Assembly (NCBI GenBank): GCA_025964325.1
Contig: JAOPZA010000193.1
Location: 1 to 54,721, forward strand
Length of the DNA: 54,721 nt
Source: Conexibacter sp.
Lineage (GTDB): Bacteria; Actinomycetota; Thermoleophilia; Solirubrobacterales; Solirubrobacteraceae
Direction of reading: 5' to 3'
The position numbers and the translations under genes were made by a program. The notes under the pieces were generated by a model. That model was not told the origin of the DNA and did not search any database. It saw only the letters and a list, made by a program, of their open reading frames with translations. Every line of letters begins with the position of its first letter. Position 1 is the stretch's first letter. Shown piece by piece: positions 16,826-24,733 of the stretch.

Positions 16826-18343
16826 TCATGCGGCTTGCTCCAGTGGCGCGCCGGTGATCGCGACGTGCGCGAGGGCCTCCTCCTCGAGGCCGGCCGCGTC
16901 GAACTCGCCGCGGATCTCACCGCGGTGGAAGACGACGATCCGGTCGGCGATGCCGAGCAGCTCGGGCAGCTCGGAGGAGATGATCACGATGCCGGCGCCC
17001 TGCGCCGCGAGCTCCTGCATCAGGCGGTAGATCTCGCTCTTGGCGCCGACGTCGATGCCGCGCGTCGGCTCGCTCAGCACGTAGACGTCGAGCCCCCGCG
17101 CGAAGACGCGGCCGAGCACCACCTTCTGCTGGTTGCCGCCCGACAGCGTCGTGATTCTGCTCGCCGGCGAGGCCGTCACGACGCCGTAGCGCTCGATCGC
17201 CTCGCGCACGCGGCGGCGCTCGCCGCGGACGTCGAGGATGCCGCGGCGGGTCAGCTGGCCGGCCCAGGCGACGGAGAAGTTCTCCGCCACGCTGCGCGTC
17301 GGCAGCAGCGCCGCGCGCTTGCGGTCGTCGGGCACGAAGCCGATGCCTCCGGCGATCGCCGAGCGCGGCGTCGAGAGGTCGACCTCCGCGCCGAGGACGC
17401 TCACCGAGCCGACATTGGGGATCGCGCCGCCGAGCGCGAGGCCGAGCTCGGCCTTGCCGGAGCCGACGAGGCCGGCGACGCCGACGATCTCACCGCGGCG
17501 GAGCGTCAGCGACGACGGCTTCAGCTGCCCGTCGGCGGAGGCGAGCCCGTCGACCTCGAGGACCGTCTCGCCGGCGCTCAGGCGGCGCTTGCCGTAGTAG
17601 TCGCCGAGCTCGCGGCCGACCATCATCCGGACGAGCTCGGGCTCGGGCGTGCCCGGCAGCGGGACCTCGCCGACGAGGCGGCCGTCGCGCAGGACGCTGG
17701 CGACCGTGGCGGCGCTGTAGATCTCGGGCATGCGGTGGGTGATCATCAGGACCGCGACGCCTCTCGCCCGCTCCTGCTCGACGACCTCGAGCAGCCGCGC
17801 GGTCGCGGCCTCCGAGAGCGAGCTGGTCGCCTCGTCGAGGATCAGCAGGCGGGCGCTGGAGGAGACGGCGCGGGCGATCTCGATCTCCTGCTGCAGCTCG
17901 ACGCTGAGCTCGCCGACGGCGCGCCGCTCGTCGACGTGCACGTCGAGCTCCTCGAGGATGGCACGCGCCTGCGCGTTGAGCTTGGGCCAGTCGACGCGAC
18001 CGCCGCGGCCGCGCGGGAGGCGGCCGAGGAAGATGTTCTCGGCGACGCTGAGCGTCGGCGCGAGCGTCAGCTCCTGGCTGATCGAGACGATCCCGAGCGC
18101 GAGCGCCTCGGCCGGCGTCGCGATCGTGCGGCGCTCGCCGTCGAACTCGACGTGCCCGCCGTCGGGCTGGATCGCGCCGGCGATCAGCTTCGCGGTCGTC
18201 GACTTGCCGGAGCCGTTCTCGCCCGTCAGCGCGTGCACGACGCCGGCCTGGACGGTGACGTCGACGCGGTCGAGCGCGAGCACGCCGGGATAGCGCTTGG
18301 TGACGCCGACGAGGCGCAGCAGCGGGGCGGGGGCCGGCGTCAT
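16826..18343 (-). CDS. ABC sugar transporter ATP-binding protein 1 (two fused ATPase domains)
   Basis: A 505-residue RbsA-type protein. Domain 1 has Walker A GENGSGKST, a degenerate signature LSVELQQ, Walker B LLILDEATS and an ITHR switch His. Domain 2 has a weak Walker A (GLVGSGKAEL), an intact LSGGNQQK signature and an altered Walker B, VLSEPTRGIDVG. This asymmetry, with one good ATP site made from complementary halves, is usual for the family. The ATG at 18343 overlaps the TGA of a 30-codon leader ORF that has a strong Shine-Dalgarno, so translation is probably coupled. Permease and lipoprotein genes follow. Confidence 0.92.
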   Translation of the reverse strand: MTPAPAPLLRLVGVTKRYPGVLALDRVDVTVQAGVVHALTGENGSGKSTTAKLIAGAIQPDGGHVEFDGERRTIATPAEALALGIVSISQELTLAPTLSVAENIFLGRLPRGRGGRVDWPKLNAQARAILEELDVHVDERRAVGELSVELQQEIEIARAVSSSARLLILDEATSSLSEAATARLLEVVEQERARGVAVLMITHRMPEIYSAATVASVLRDGRLVGEVPLPGTPEPELVRMMVGRELGDYYGKRRLSAGETVLEVDGLASADGQLKPSSLTLRRGEIVGVAGLVGSGKAELGLALGGAIPNVGSVSVLGAEVDLSTPRSAIAGGIGFVPDDRKRAALLPTRSVAENFSVAWAGQLTRRGILDVRGERRRVREAIERYGVVTASPASRITTLSGGNQQKVVLGRVFARGLDVYVLSEPTRGIDVGAKSEIYRLMQELAAQGAGIVIISSELPELLGIADRIVVFHRGEIRGEFDAAGLEEEALAHVAITGAPLEQAA

Positions 18344-18432
18344 CGCAGCGGCGCTCCGCTCAGGCGGCGGGTCGCGCGAGCACGGGCTGAACGATCGATG
18401 GTGGCGGCGACATCGGCCAAGGGGCAAGGCAT
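18340..18432 (-). CDS. 30-codon leader ORF overlapping the ABC ATPase start
   Basis: An ATG at 18432 lies seven bases after GGAGGAG, the best Shine-Dalgarno in this leader, and is followed by 29 sense codons ending in a TGA that overlaps the ATPase ATG (ATGA). The predicted peptide begins MPCPLADVAAT and ends SGAPLR. It shows no similarity I recognise, and its codons are less GC3-biased than in neighbouring genes, so the act of translation may matter more than the peptide. An alternative reading is an N-terminally extended ATPase from a TTG at 18427, but that extension looks unlike the family. Confidence 0.45.
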   Translation of the reverse strand: MPCPLADVAATIDRSARARATRRLSGAPLR

Positions 18433-18488
18433 CGGGACACTCCTCCAGAAGCGTCGGGGCGACCTGCAGTCACCCGTGTTGCTCGATC

Positions 18489-18517
18489 ACTATTCCGCCC
18501 GAAGTGGATGGTGTCAA
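18489..18517 (-). promoter_or_regulatory. Promoter of ABC importer 1 (TTGACA-17-AATAGT)
   Basis: The minus strand has TTGACA (18512-18517), 17 bp, then AATAGT (18489-18494). The predicted start leaves about 50 bases before the leader ORF. A second TTGACA lies just upstream (18527-18532), flanking the TGATCA core at 18518-18523. Confidence 0.6.
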
Positions 18518-18526
18518 TGATCAAAT
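18518..18526. promoter_or_regulatory. ATTTGATCA core between tandem TTGACA boxes
   Basis: On the minus strand the sequence ATTTGATCA sits between two TTGACA repeats, directly upstream of the -35 used by the ABC promoter. It matches the core of the 12-mers at 649-660 and 30877-30888. The position suits either an activator or a repressor. Confidence 0.35.
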
Positions 18527-18552
18527 GTCAAAAACGTTGCAGATAGTGCGGC

Positions 18553-18571
18553 CGTTCGCCCTGGGCGAACG
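18553..18571 (-). terminator. Hairpin after the molybdenum-hydroxylase operon
   Basis: CGTTCGCC (18553-18560) pairs perfectly with GGCGAACG (18564-18571) around a three-base loop, starting ten bases beyond the stop of the CoxG-like gene. It has no T-run. It separates the long catabolic operon from the ABC promoter. Confidence 0.55.
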
Positions 18572-18580
18572 ACACGGCGA

Positions 18581-19039
18581 TTACGCGGATGCCGCCGGGC
18601 CAGCTCCTGCGAGCTCGTCGACCGCGGCCAGCACCAGCGCCACCTGTGCCGCGATCACGGCGCCGACGACCCGCTGGCCTACCGAGCGGATGGTACCGCT
18701 CGTCGTGCAGTCGATCGTCCAAGCCGCGAGCGTGCCAGGATCGTCGCCGAGCAGCGTGAGCTCGGTCGCGAGCGTGATCGCGTGCTCGTCGGTGCGTCCC
18801 TCGACGCGATACGCGATCGCGCCGGGACGCCCGCGCAGCGGCCACCAGGTCGTGCGGATCGGGATCTCGCCGAGCGCGATCGCGGGCCGGATCACGAGCG
18901 CGAAGGAGCCGTCCTGCGCGACGTCGGCGCCGAACGCGTCGACGTGCGGCAGTGCCTCGGCGAGGCGCCGGGGGTCGGTCAGCACGGCGCGCACCGCGTC
19001 CGGCGCGGCGGCGAGCGAGCTGCTGCCGGTGAGGATCAT
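18581..19039 (-). CDS. CoxG-like SRPBCC protein
   Basis: A 152-residue START-fold protein resembling CoxG (carbon monoxide dehydrogenase subunit G family): LAAAPDAVRAVLTDPRRLAEALPHVD at the N terminus, then strands and a C-terminal amphipathic helix (VVGAVIAAQVALVLAAVDEL). CoxG-type proteins anchor or assist molybdenum hydroxylases at the membrane. Its ATG overlaps the stop of the large molybdopterin subunit (ATGA), giving strong genomic support for a joint role. It is the last gene of the operon and is followed by a hairpin. Confidence 0.8.
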   Translation of the reverse strand: MILTGSSSLAAAPDAVRAVLTDPRRLAEALPHVDAFGADVAQDGSFALVIRPAIALGEIPIRTTWWPLRGRPGAIAYRVEGRTDEHAITLATELTLLGDDPGTLAAWTIDCTTSGTIRSVGQRVVGAVIAAQVALVLAAVDELAGAGPAASA

Positions 19040-21525
19040 CGCGAGCGCACCTCGGCGCCCTCGCGCGCGGCCGCGTCGGGCTCGTGCAGCAGCTGCCAGA
19101 CGCGCTCGGTCGGGTTGTGCGACTCGGTCACGACGACGTCCGGGCCGAGGGCGTCCTGCAGCGCGCTGCAGACGGCGTGCAGCGGACCGCCGCCGCCCTC
19201 CCCCATCCCCTTGGAGCCGGTCGGCGTGAACGGCGACGGTCTCGGCAGGTTGTCGGTCTTGAACAGCGGCGTGTCCGGGCACGAGACGACGTGGTAGTCC
19301 CAGAAGGTGCCGTTCAGCAGCTGCCCGTGCTCGTCGTACTCGAGCGTCTCCTGCAGCGCGGCCGCGATCCCGTGCGCGGCCGCGCCGTGCACCTGCCCCT
19401 CGACGATCTGCGGGTTGATCGGCGTGCCGCACTCGTCGACGATCGCGTAGTCGAGCAGCTTGGTCGCGCCCGTCTCCTCCTCGATCTCGACGACGCACGC
19501 GTGGAACTGGCTCGCGTACGTGAGCGTCAGGTGGCCGCTCTTCGTGCGCCAGTCGGGGACGCCGAACGGCGGCCGGTAGACGAAGCGGCGGTTGAGCGTG
19601 ACGGCGTCGGCGATCTCCGGCGGCAGCGCGCCGTTGTTGGCGTACACGAGGTTGGCGATCTCCGCGAACGTCATCGCACGGTCCTCGTCGCCCTCGACCG
19701 ACAGCGTCCCGCCGACCAGCAGCAGCTCCTCGGGCGCGCACTCGAGGACGCTGGTGGCGATCGCGTAGAGGTCGTCGCGCAGCGCCTTCGCGGCGCCCAG
19801 CGCGGCGCCGATCCCGGTCACCGCGAACTGGCTCGCGTAGGTGCCCGAGAAGGCGACGTAGGCGTTGCGGGCGGAGTCGGCACCGGCCAGCACGCGCACC
19901 TCGTTGGGGCTGACGCCGAGCGTGTCGGCGACCACCTGGGCGGTCGTCGTCTCGTGGCCCTGGCCCTGCGGCACGGTGCCGAGCGCGACGCTGATCTCGC
20001 CGCCGAGGTCGAGCTTGCAGATCGCGGCCTCGCCGTTGCCCGAGTACTGCAGCTCTCTGTTGATCAGCCGCGCCTGCCCGAAGTTGCTCGTGCCGGAGTC
20101 GAGCGTCGAGCCAATCCCGATCCCGATCCGCCGGCCGGACCCGCTCGCGCGCAGCTCCGCCTGGCGCTCGCGCCAGCCGTCGTAGTCGACCAGCTCGAGC
20201 ACGCGGTCGAGCGCGGCGTGGTAGTCGCCCGAGTCGTAGAGGCAGCCGTTCGGCGTCTCGTAGGGGAACTCGTGGGCGGCGATGTAGTTCCGCCGCCGCA
20301 CCGCGACGGGGTCGAGCCCGAGCTGGGAGGCGACGATGTCGACGATCCGCTCGACCATCCAGAGGTGCTGGAGGCGCGAGTAGCCGCGGTTGGGACCGAC
20401 CGGCGTCTTGTTCGTGAGCACGGTTCTGTAGTCGACCCGCAGGTGCTGGAAGCGGTAGCAGCCGGGCAGCACCTGCGAGAAGATCACGCCGCCGAGCGGC
20501 TCGTAGCGCATGAAGGCGCCGACGTCGTCGAACGCGGTCGCGGAGAAGCCGAGGATCTGGCCGTCGGCCATCACCGGCACCTCGATCCCGCGGAACGTCC
20601 GCTCGTTGCCGTGGCAGGAGCCGACCATGTGCTCGGAGCGGTACTCCGTCCACTTCGCCGGCCGGTTCGCCTTGCGCGACAGCAGCGCAATCGCCGTGAT
20701 GTTCGTGTAGCTCGTCAGCTTCAGCCCGAACGCGCCGCCGATGTCCTGCGATCTGAACTGCAGCTGGTCGGTGCGCACGCCGAGCGCGGGCGCCATGAAC
20801 ATCGCCGCGAACTGCGGCATCTGGTTGTTCGAGAGGATCTGGATCGTGTCGGTCCCCTGCTCCCAGTCGACGACCGCCGCGTTGCACTCGAGCGGCGTCG
20901 AGGAGAAGCGGTGGAAGTGCAGGTGCGGGATCCGCACGACGTGGTCGGCGTGCTCGAGCGCCCAGTCGACGTCGCCGAACTCGTAGACGCCCTCCCAGCC
21001 GATGTTCGAGCCGATCTCGCTGTGGACCAGCGGCGCGTCCGGCTGCGTCGTCGCGACGCCGTCGAGCGTGACCGGCAGCGGCTCGTAGTCGACCTCGACG
21101 AGCGCGGCGGCGTCGCGTGCCAGCTCGCGCGTCTCGGCCAGCACGACGGCGACCGGCTCGCCGGCGAAGCGCGCCTTGCCGACGGCGAGGCAGTAGTCCT
21201 TCGCGCTGCCGCCCGGCTCGGGCGCGATCTGCGGGAAGCGGTCGGTCAGGCCGCGCACCTCCTCGCCCGTGAGCGTCGCGTAGACGCCGGGCAGCGCCTC
21301 CGCGCGGCTCACGTCGATCGCGCCGATCCGCGCGTGCGCGTGCGGCGAGCGCACGAAGTGCACGTGCCCCTGGCGATGCATCCAGAGGTCGTCGGTGAAG
21401 AGCCCCTGGCCCTGCAGCAGGCGGCGGTCCTCCTTGCGCGGGATCGACTGCCCGACGCTGGGCGCCTGCGGCGCGGGCGGCGACCAGGTCGCGATCTGCT
21501 CGTCGGTGCGGGTCGGGACGCTCAC
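19036..21525 (-). CDS. Molybdenum hydroxylase large (molybdopterin) subunit
   Basis: An 829-residue protein of the xanthine dehydrogenase/CoxL family. It has the GQSIPRKEDRRLLQGQGLFTDD opening, the SHDIGGAFG-like QDIGGAFGLK motif and the catalytic-Glu loop SKGMGEGGGG with Glu776. The active-site loop reads GPNRGYSRLQ, not the AYRCSFR of true CO dehydrogenase, so oxidation of an organic substrate (aldehyde, N-heterocycle or similar) is more likely. The GTG at 21525 overlaps the stop of the 2Fe-2S subunit. Subunit order FAD, FeS, Mo, CoxG is typical. Maturation genes are not in this window. Confidence 0.92.
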   Translation of the reverse strand: MSVPTRTDEQIATWSPPAPQAPSVGQSIPRKEDRRLLQGQGLFTDDLWMHRQGHVHFVRSPHAHARIGAIDVSRAEALPGVYATLTGEEVRGLTDRFPQIAPEPGGSAKDYCLAVGKARFAGEPVAVVLAETRELARDAAALVEVDYEPLPVTLDGVATTQPDAPLVHSEIGSNIGWEGVYEFGDVDWALEHADHVVRIPHLHFHRFSSTPLECNAAVVDWEQGTDTIQILSNNQMPQFAAMFMAPALGVRTDQLQFRSQDIGGAFGLKLTSYTNITAIALLSRKANRPAKWTEYRSEHMVGSCHGNERTFRGIEVPVMADGQILGFSATAFDDVGAFMRYEPLGGVIFSQVLPGCYRFQHLRVDYRTVLTNKTPVGPNRGYSRLQHLWMVERIVDIVASQLGLDPVAVRRRNYIAAHEFPYETPNGCLYDSGDYHAALDRVLELVDYDGWRERQAELRASGSGRRIGIGIGSTLDSGTSNFGQARLINRELQYSGNGEAAICKLDLGGEISVALGTVPQGQGHETTTAQVVADTLGVSPNEVRVLAGADSARNAYVAFSGTYASQFAVTGIGAALGAAKALRDDLYAIATSVLECAPEELLLVGGTLSVEGDEDRAMTFAEIANLVYANNGALPPEIADAVTLNRRFVYRPPFGVPDWRTKSGHLTLTYASQFHACVVEIEEETGATKLLDYAIVDECGTPINPQIVEGQVHGAAAHGIAAALQETLEYDEHGQLLNGTFWDYHVVSCPDTPLFKTDNLPRPSPFTPTGSKGMGEGGGGPLHAVCSALQDALGPDVVVTESHNPTERVWQLLHEPDAAAREGAEVRSR

Positions 21526-22007
21526 GCGAGCCCCCGCCGGGCGGCGACGTCCTCGACCGCGCGCACGATGTTGACGTAGCCCGTGCAGCGGCAGATGTTG
21601 CCCTTCAGCCCGCGGCGGATCTCGTCGAGCGAGAGCTCCTCGGCCTGCTCCAACAGCGCGGTCGCCGACATCAGCATCCCCGGCGTGCAGTAGCCGCACT
21701 GGAGCGCGTGGTGGCGCGTGAAGGCGGCCTGCAGGTCGTTCGGCTCCTCGCCCGGGCCGGAGAGCCCCTCGACCGTCTCGAGCGCGCGGCCGTCGGCCTG
21801 GACCGCCAGCTGCATGCAGCTCTTGACCGCCTTGCCGTCGACGATCACCGTGCAGGCGCCGCAGTTGCCGGAGTCGCAGCCGATGTGGGTGCCGCGAAGC
21901 CCGAGCGTGTCGCGGATGAAGTGGACGAGCAGCTGGCGGCCGGGGACGACCGCCTCGTGCGGCTCGCCGTTGACGGTCAGCTCGATCGCGTGGACGCTGT
22001 CGGGCAT
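21522..22007 (-). CDS. Molybdenum hydroxylase 2Fe-2S subunit
   Basis: A 161-residue protein with both iron-sulfur clusters intact: plant-ferredoxin-type Cys44, Cys49, Cys52, Cys64 (GCDSGNCGACTV) and the alpha-helical-domain set Cys104, Cys107, Cys139, Cys141 (CGYCTPGM and NICRCTGY). It carries electrons from the molybdopterin site to FAD. The ATG at 22007 has a GGAG twelve bases upstream, but that sequence lies inside the 3' arm of a long inverted repeat, so its access may be controlled. Overlap with the large subunit indicates equimolar synthesis. Confidence 0.93.
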   Translation of the reverse strand: MPDSVHAIELTVNGEPHEAVVPGRQLLVHFIRDTLGLRGTHIGCDSGNCGACTVIVDGKAVKSCMQLAVQADGRALETVEGLSGPGEEPNDLQAAFTRHHALQCGYCTPGMLMSATALLEQAEELSLDEIRRGLKGNICRCTGYVNIVRAVEDVAARRGLA

Positions 22008-22008
22008 C

Positions 22009-22173
22009 AGATGGTCGACTCCATGAGATTCGTGGATGCGATGGGTGCGGTGGGTGGATGCCAGGCGGTGACCGGTGTCGCAGCCGATCCTGGTTGGATC
22101 GGCAAGATGCCGGGTGCCGCATGGCGCCGCCCGACGTGCACACCGCGCCGCGAGATCGTGGAATCGACCATCT
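22009..22173 (-). promoter_or_regulatory. Structured intercistronic element (long-range stem plus inner hairpin)
   Basis: In an operon whose genes mostly overlap, 164 bases separate the FAD and 2Fe-2S genes. As RNA (minus strand), the ends pair: AGATGGTCGATTCCACGA with TCATGGAGTCGACCATCT, 16 Watson-Crick pairs plus one wobble and one mismatch. The 3' arm contains the GGAG used by the 2Fe-2S gene, and the 5' arm includes the FAD-gene stop codon. Inside lies a perfect eight-base hairpin (22083-22090 with 22096-22103). It could be a translational switch, possibly sensing molybdenum cofactor, or a mobile inverted-repeat element. Confidence 0.5.
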
Positions 22174-23026
22174 AGCTCTCCTCGGTTGCGGCGCGCACGG
22201 CGCGGCGGGCCATCACGATGGCCATCTTGGTGCGGTAGGCGGCGCTCGCGTGCACGTCGCCCGGCGGATCGAAGCCCTCGCCCGCCAGCGCCGCCGCCGC
22301 GGCGATCGCCGCGGCCGTCGGAGCGCGGCCGACCAGCGCGCGCTCCATCGCCCGCTGGCGCACCGGGACGGGGCCGCAGCCGAGCGCGACGCGCGCCTCG
22401 CGGATCGTCCCGTTGCAGCGCACGAGCGCGCTCGCGCGCGCCAGCGCCCACGAGTCGGTGCCGACCTGCAGCGTCTCGTAGCCGACGCGCTGGTCGGCGG
22501 CGAGCGCGGGCAGCAGCACACTGTCGAGCAGCTCGCCGGGTGCCAGCGCGGTCATGTACGGAGCGAGGAAGAAACCGTCCGCGTCGGTCTCGCGCGCGCC
22601 GCGGGCGCCGCGCACGCGCAGGCGGGCGCCGAGCGCGACGAGCAGCGGCGGGAAGTTCGAGGTCGGGTCGGCGAGGCAGACGTTGCCGCCGATCGTGCCG
22701 CGGGCGCGCACCTGCCGGTCGACCAGCCGCGAGCCCATCGCGGCGGTGACGGGATGCGCGGCGCGCACGAGCGGCGAGGCGGCGAGCTCGTCGTAGGTGA
22801 CGGCGGCGCCTATCCGCAGCGCGCCGTCGGGCTCGTGCGCGATCTCGCGCAGCGACGGGATCCGCGAGACGTCGACGAGCACGTCGGGATGGACGATCCG
22901 CAGCTTGAGCGCGTTCAGCAGCGTCTGGCCGCCGGCCAGCACGCGCGCGTTGCGCGTCGCGCGCAGCAGCGCGACCGCCTCCTCGACCGTCTCCGGTCGC
23001 TCGTATGCGAGGCTCGGCAGCAACAC
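22172..23026 (-). CDS. Molybdenum hydroxylase FAD-binding subunit
   Basis: A 284-residue CoxM/XdhB-type protein. FAD-binding landmarks are AGGQTLLNALKLR near residue 31 and TIGGNVCLADPTSNFPPLL near 110. A C-terminal CO-dehydrogenase flavoprotein domain includes the GTDSWALARASALV strand region. It passes electrons to the external acceptor. The GTG at 23026 (Val-Leu-Leu-Pro-Ser start) follows a GAGGGG; longer in-frame starts would add an Arg-rich non-homologous segment overlapping the DUF35 gene. It is upstream of the structured 164-base spacer. Confidence 0.9.
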   Translation of the reverse strand: MLLPSLAYERPETVEEAVALLRATRNARVLAGGQTLLNALKLRIVHPDVLVDVSRIPSLREIAHEPDGALRIGAAVTYDELAASPLVRAAHPVTAAMGSRLVDRQVRARGTIGGNVCLADPTSNFPPLLVALGARLRVRGARGARETDADGFFLAPYMTALAPGELLDSVLLPALAADQRVGYETLQVGTDSWALARASALVRCNGTIREARVALGCGPVPVRQRAMERALVGRAPTAAAIAAAAALAGEGFDPPGDVHASAAYRTKMAIVMARRAVRAATEES

Positions 23027-23036
23027 TAGCGGCCCC

Positions 23037-23507
23037 TCACGAGGCGGTCCGTCCGGGGTAGTCCGACAGCGGCGCGACGATCGGGTCCGCAGCCGCGCCG
23101 TCACCCGCAGCCGCGCCGTCGCCACCGCCGGCCGCGGCGGCGCTGCCGCCGTCGCCGGCCGGTCGCGCCTCGACGACCTGTCCCGGCAGCGCGATCGCCG
23201 TGCTCGCCATCTGCGTCAGCTTCACGCGATCGCCGATCTCGACGCCGGCGGGCACGCGCGCGACGATCCGCACGCCGGCGTCGCTCTGCACGGCCGCGAG
23301 CCGCGTCTCCTCCTGGTCGAGCCAGTTGCCGGACGGCAGCTGGCGGCGCTTGGAGACGGGGCGGCGGACCGTCAGCTCGGTCACGATCCCGTTCTCGGTG
23401 AGCCGCCGCTTCCAGTCAGAGGCGGCGCAGACGGGGCAGAGGATCCGCGGCGGGTAGGCGACGTAGCCGCAGACGCGGCACTCGCTGACGGCGAACGGCG
23501 CGCTCAT
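23037..23507 (-). CDS. DUF35 / OB-fold zinc-ribbon protein, thiolase partner
   Basis: A 156-residue protein. An N-terminal rubredoxin-like zinc ribbon has CRVCGYVAYPPRILCPVC (two CxxC pairs), followed by an OB-fold to about residue 120. The last 35-40 residues are a low-complexity Ala/Gly/Asp tail unusual for the family. DUF35 proteins bind thiolase-fold partners and complete the acyl-CoA site, as in ChsH2-Ltp2 aldolase and archaeal HMG-CoA synthase complexes. Its ATG overlaps the stop of the thiolase-fold gene just upstream, supporting a complex between them. Confidence 0.82.
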   Translation of the reverse strand: MSAPFAVSECRVCGYVAYPPRILCPVCAASDWKRRLTENGIVTELTVRRPVSKRRQLPSGNWLDQEETRLAAVQSDAGVRIVARVPAGVEIGDRVKLTQMASTAIALPGQVVEARPAGDGGSAAAAGGGDGAAAGDGAAADPIVAPLSDYPGRTAS

Positions 23508-24667
23508 GCGACCCGCTCCAGGATCGCGGCGTTGTGGCTCGACCCGTGCGTGTAGAGGACCATCCCGTAGCCGGTCGCGAGCGCCAGCTCGGCGCCGTCG
23601 ACCTGCCGCTCGCCGGCCTCGCCGCGCAGCTGGCGGACCGCCTCGACGAGGCCGTGCAGGCCGCCGGCCGCGCCCGCCTGACCGGCCGACAGCTGCCCGC
23701 CGGAGGTGTTCACCGGGAAGCGGTCCTCGAGCAGCGTCTTGTGCAGGTAGCGCTTGACGTCCATCGCGGGGATCAGGCCGAGGTCGCCGAGCTGCACGAG
23801 CACCATCACCGGGTAGTCGTCGTAGATGAAGGCGGCGTCGACGTCCTCGGGGCGGACCCCGGCGGCGTCCCAGAGGCCGTCGCGGAGCTTCGCGAAGCCG
23901 GTGTTGACGCCATCGCCGTCCTGGTGGTCGTCGTTGAAGAGCGAGCGGATCGCCCGCACGCCGACGCTCGGCCGGTTCAGCTTCGCCGCGCGCTCCTCCG
24001 TCGTGACGACGATCGCGTCGCCGCCGGAGACGATCGGGACGCAGTCGTAGCGCGTCAGCGGCGGCGCGATCGGGACCGAGTCGAGGTAGTCCTGCAGCGC
24101 CATCGGCGCGCGGTAGACGGCGCCCGGGTTCCTCGTCGCCCAGTCGCGCTGGGCGAGCGGCACGCAGGCGAAGTCCTCGCGCTCGAGGCCGTGCTGACGG
24201 CCGTAGCGCTCGGTCAGGAACGCGAACAGCGCGTTCGGCCCGTTGAGCGGCAGCGGCGCCATGTAGTCGCGCGCGACACGGTTGTATCTGTCGGTCATCA
24301 GGTGGAACTCGCGCTTCTCCATGCGGTCCCCGGCGGCCAGCACGATCGTCTCGGCATCGCCGGCCTCGATCGCGCGGATCGCATGCTGCAGCATGTTGAT
24401 GCCGCTCGCGCCGCCGTTCGTGTCCTCCATCACCCAGCGGATCGTCATGCCGAGCTTCCAGGTCAGGTCGATCGCGTGGTCGGGCCCGAGCGAGAAGGAG
24501 GCGACGCCGAAGCCGTCGACCTCGTCGCGCGCGATCCCGGCGTCGCCGAGCGCGGCGACGACGGCCTCCGCGATGAACGTCTCGGTGCGGCGCTCGGTGC
24601 TCGGGTGGCGCTGGTAGGGCGTCTCCCCCGCGCCCACGATGCGCGCCCGCGTGTGCTGCTCAGCCAT
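23504..24667 (-). CDS. Thiolase-fold protein (SCP-x/Ltp2-like), lacking canonical thiolase catalytic residues
   Basis: A 387-residue protein of thiolase length and fold: the helix after NGGASGIN, SGGDAIVVTT and the C-terminal SGGQLSAGQAGAAGG segment are all alignable. The nucleophilic Cys is replaced (TNGGASG, Gly86), GHP becomes GQA (Gln330), and the second Cys region reads ATGYGMVLY (Tyr367). It cannot be a normal thiolase. Steroid side-chain retro-aldolases of the Ltp2 type share the fold, lack the Cys and use tyrosines; Tyr282, Tyr285 and Tyr367 are candidates here. The overlapping DUF35 gene supports an Ltp2-ChsH2-like complex acting on a beta-hydroxyacyl-CoA. Confidence 0.82.
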   Translation of the reverse strand: MAEQHTRARIVGAGETPYQRHPSTERRTETFIAEAVVAALGDAGIARDEVDGFGVASFSLGPDHAIDLTWKLGMTIRWVMEDTNGGASGINMLQHAIRAIEAGDAETIVLAAGDRMEKREFHLMTDRYNRVARDYMAPLPLNGPNALFAFLTERYGRQHGLEREDFACVPLAQRDWATRNPGAVYRAPMALQDYLDSVPIAPPLTRYDCVPIVSGGDAIVVTTEERAAKLNRPSVGVRAIRSLFNDDHQDGDGVNTGFAKLRDGLWDAAGVRPEDVDAAFIYDDYPVMVLVQLGDLGLIPAMDVKRYLHKTLLEDRFPVNTSGGQLSAGQAGAAGGLHGLVEAVRQLRGEAGERQVDGAELALATGYGMVLYTHGSSHNAAILERVA

Positions 24668-24733
24668 CGCTCCTGCCTTCGGAAGTCAGAACCGCGCTCG
24701 GGATCGAGCGGGCTCTGTGATCGTAGGTCGCCG

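Noticed and set aside
16976-16990. Further TGATCA occurrences as operators
   Set aside because: Inside genes TGATCA arises from Ile-containing codon pairs such as GTG-ATC-A; only the longer ATTTGATCA sites in gaps were kept.
22009-22173. Calling the intercistronic element a Moco riboswitch outright
   Set aside because: The location and structure are suggestive, but I could not match the conserved Moco RNA core by eye. It is reported as a structured element only.
19036-23026. Annotating the molybdenum hydroxylase as carbon monoxide dehydrogenase
   Set aside because: The large subunit lacks the AYRCSFR active-site loop (it has GPNRGYSRLQ), so CO oxidation is not supported despite the CoxG-like neighbour.
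23504-24667. Acetyl-CoA acetyltransferase (thiolase) function
   Set aside because: The nucleophilic Cys, the GHP His and the second Cys are all missing.
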